Assembly (NCBI GenBank): GCA_009783635.1
Contig: WRDC01000033.1
Span: 1 to 13,052 of the forward strand
DNA length: 13,052 nt
Direction of reading: 5' to 3'
Source of the DNA: Methanimicrococcus sp.
GTDB lineage: Archaea > Halobacteriota > Methanosarcinia > Methanosarcinales > Methanosarcinaceae
Position numbers and translations under genes: made by a program. Under the pieces are notes generated by a model. That model was not told where the DNA came from. It did not search any database and saw only the letters and a program-made list of their open reading frames with translations. This document shows positions 11,946-13,052 of this stretch, one piece after another; the first letter of the stretch is position 1; every line of letters starts with the position of its first letter.

Positions 11946-12824
11946 ATGTTTGTACCGCTGACCTTCTTCGATGCGATTTATGATTATGAGGACGCCGAAT
12001 ACGTTATTTTCGGCGCGCCGTTTGACGGAACGTCTTCTTTTCGCACGGGCAGCCGCCGGGCGCCTGACAAGATGAGAGAAGTGGCGATCAACTTTGAAAC
12101 ATACAGCCCGAAATATGATTTGGATATGACCGATATTTTGGTCCATGACGCCGGAAACTCTTTCGTTTCCGTCAACGTTGATGAAACTTTACAGTGGGTC
12201 TACGAAGACGCCAAACAGATCGTTGACGACGGCAAATTCCCGATTATGATTGGCGGCGAACACTCGATGACGTATGCGCCCGTTAAAGCCTGCTACGATG
12301 CCTGTCCTGAAAAAGACGATTTCGCCGTTTTGGTTTTGGATGCTCATTTTGACCTGCGCGATGAGTTCCGCGGACTCAAAAACAATCACGCCTGCGTCTC
12401 CCGACACATTATTGATGATATTACCAAAAAATACGTCTCCATCGGAATCCGCAGCGGCCCGCGTGAAGAATGGGAATTTGCGAAAGAAAAAGGAATCAAA
12501 TTTTTCACCGCCGACGATGTTTATGAAACGGGCATTAAAGAAGTCATCAAAGAGGCGATGGAATATTTGAACAGCAGCCACATTTATCTGTCACTGGATA
12601 TGGATGTGTTGGACCCGTCTTACTGTCCGGGCCTCGGCACGCCTGAGCCGTTCGGCCTGACCGACCGCGAAGTCCGGGAAGCGCTCCGCGCCTTCGCGCC
12701 CAAGACGATCGGTTTTGACGTGGTTGAAATCACGCCGGAATACGACAACGGCATTTCCGCGCTTTTGGCGACAAAATTGATGAGAGAATTTATTTTTGCC
12801 CGCGAAGCAAGCAAAAGAAATTAA
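11946..12824 (+). CDS. speB: Agmatinase (ureohydrolase family)
   Basis: The 292-residue cytosolic enzyme hydrolyses agmatine to putrescine and urea, a step of archaeal polyamine synthesis. The binuclear manganese site is intact: His106 in GGEHS, Asp132, His134 and Asp136 in DAHFDLRD, and Asp218 and Asp220 in SLDMDVLDP. GTSSFRTGSRRAP (28-40) and PGLGTPEPFGLT (228-239) are family signatures. The latter has Phe where many members have Gly. Length is normal for archaeal agmatinases. The start at 11946 has a modest ribosome-binding site, GGGGA, 10 bp upstream. The gene has its own promoter and a strong hairpin/T-run after it, so it appears monocistronic. Arginase or another ureohydrolase is less likely given the overall SpeB-like pattern. 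Confidence 0.92.
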   Translation: MFVPLTFFDAIYDYEDAEYVIFGAPFDGTSSFRTGSRRAPDKMREVAINFETYSPKYDLDMTDILVHDAGNSFVSVNVDETLQWVYEDAKQIVDDGKFPIMIGGEHSMTYAPVKACYDACPEKDDFAVLVLDAHFDLRDEFRGLKNNHACVSRHIIDDITKKYVSIGIRSGPREEWEFAKEKGIKFFTADDVYETGIKEVIKEAMEYLNSSHIYLSLDMDVLDPSYCPGLGTPEPFGLTDREVREALRAFAPKTIGFDVVEITPEYDNGISALLATKLMREFIFAREASKRN

Positions 12825-12849
12825 AAAATATGCGACACGCTTGGGAATT

Positions 12850-12869
12850 CGTTTTTTAAAGAAAAAACG
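12850..12869. other. AT stem-loop after the agmatinase gene
   Basis: CGTTTTTT (12850-12857) and AAAAAACG (12862-12869) are perfect arms around AAAG. It precedes the stronger hairpin at 12882 and may contribute to the 3' end. Confidence 0.45.
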
Positions 12870-12881
12870 GTAAAATAAAAA

Positions 12882-12923
12882 GGAAAGCAAAGGCCGGAAT
12901 ATGTGCTTTCCCCTTTCTTTTTT
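12882..12923 (+). terminator. Terminator of the agmatinase gene
   Basis: GGAAAGCA (12882-12889) pairs perfectly with TGCTTTCC (12904-12911) and is followed by CCTTTCTTTTTT. The stem-loop plus T-run lies 57 bp after the stop. Confidence 0.6.
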
Positions 12924-12962
12924 AGTGTGTATGAATCAACAATCATTTTGAAGTATTGTCAT

Positions 12963-13052
12963 ATGCAACTTGTCAAATCCCAATTTATCGAGATGTTTGA
13001 AGACCCGGTGCAGAACCCGCTGGAGTGGGATAAAAAGCCATTTGGAAATACC
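12963..13052 (+). CDS. Partial HsdS-like (type I restriction specificity subunit) sequence, cut by window end
   Basis: The 30 codons from the ATG read MQLVKSQFIEMFEDPVQNPL and continue EWDKKPFGNT, open to the window edge. LVKSQFIEMFGDPxxNPxGW is the highly conserved stretch that, in type I specificity subunits, joins a helical spacer to the following target-recognition domain. Here it stands at the N-terminus, so this is either a half-size S subunit or a remnant that lost the first recognition domain. The usual Gly-Asp is Glu-Asp. No Shine-Dalgarno sequence is seen before the ATG. The same frame is open back to the agmatinase stop (12824) but that stretch is the terminator region and unlike coding sequence. 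Downstream sequence is needed to tell an active gene from a fragment. Confidence 0.6.
   Translation, partial: MQLVKSQFIEMFEDPVQNPLEWDKKPFGNT

Overview
The window looks like chromosomal DNA from a methylotrophic methanogenic archaeon of the Methanosarcinales. The evidence is a methanol-type methylcobamide:CoM methyltransferase (MtaA), a fused Fae-Hps enzyme, a short archaeal triosephosphate isomerase and two FilR1/Msr-type winged-helix regulators. Promoters have archaeal TATA boxes rather than bacterial -35/-10 elements. The moderately low GC and the repeat-laden intergenic DNA would suit a host-associated relative such as Methanimicrococcus, but that genus-level guess is inference.

Layout. 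Positions 51-5347 carry three plus-strand genes: a hydantoinase/oxoprolinase-family ASKHA ATPase, a MATE efflux transporter and mtaA. Positions 5552-11477 carry six minus-strand genes. In transcription order these are two tandem FilR1-family regulators (11477 to 9888), fae-hps (9501 to 8290), tpiA followed closely by a COG0523/CobW-family GTPase (7940 to 6157), and a NimA-like flavin-binding protein (6025 to 5552) convergent with mtaA. A plus-strand agmatinase gene follows (11946-12824). The right edge has the first 30 codons of what resembles a type I restriction specificity (HsdS) segment.

How the genes fit together. MtaA transfers the methyl group of methanol from its corrinoid protein to coenzyme M, although mtaB and mtaC are not in this window. 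Fae-Hps links formaldehyde and C1-carrier metabolism to ribulose/hexulose phosphates, and TpiA belongs to gluconeogenesis and glycolysis. The regulators are of the family that includes the Msr regulators of methanol methyltransferase operons in Methanosarcina. The hydantoinase-like ATPase and the COG0523 GTPase could be accessory to C1 corrinoid or metal chemistry, but only neighbourhood supports this.

Intergenic DNA. Several gaps hold different imperfect tandem arrays with units of about 26, 11-12, 14, 23 and 12 bp. Some begin at or within a few bases of a stop codon. Inverted repeats sit at or near the predicted promoters of mtaA, fae-hps and the agmatinase gene and are candidate operators. 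I found no tRNA, rRNA, insertion sequence or CRISPR array. No single element here is a proven new system; the arrays and the regulator/operator set are the parts most worth following up.
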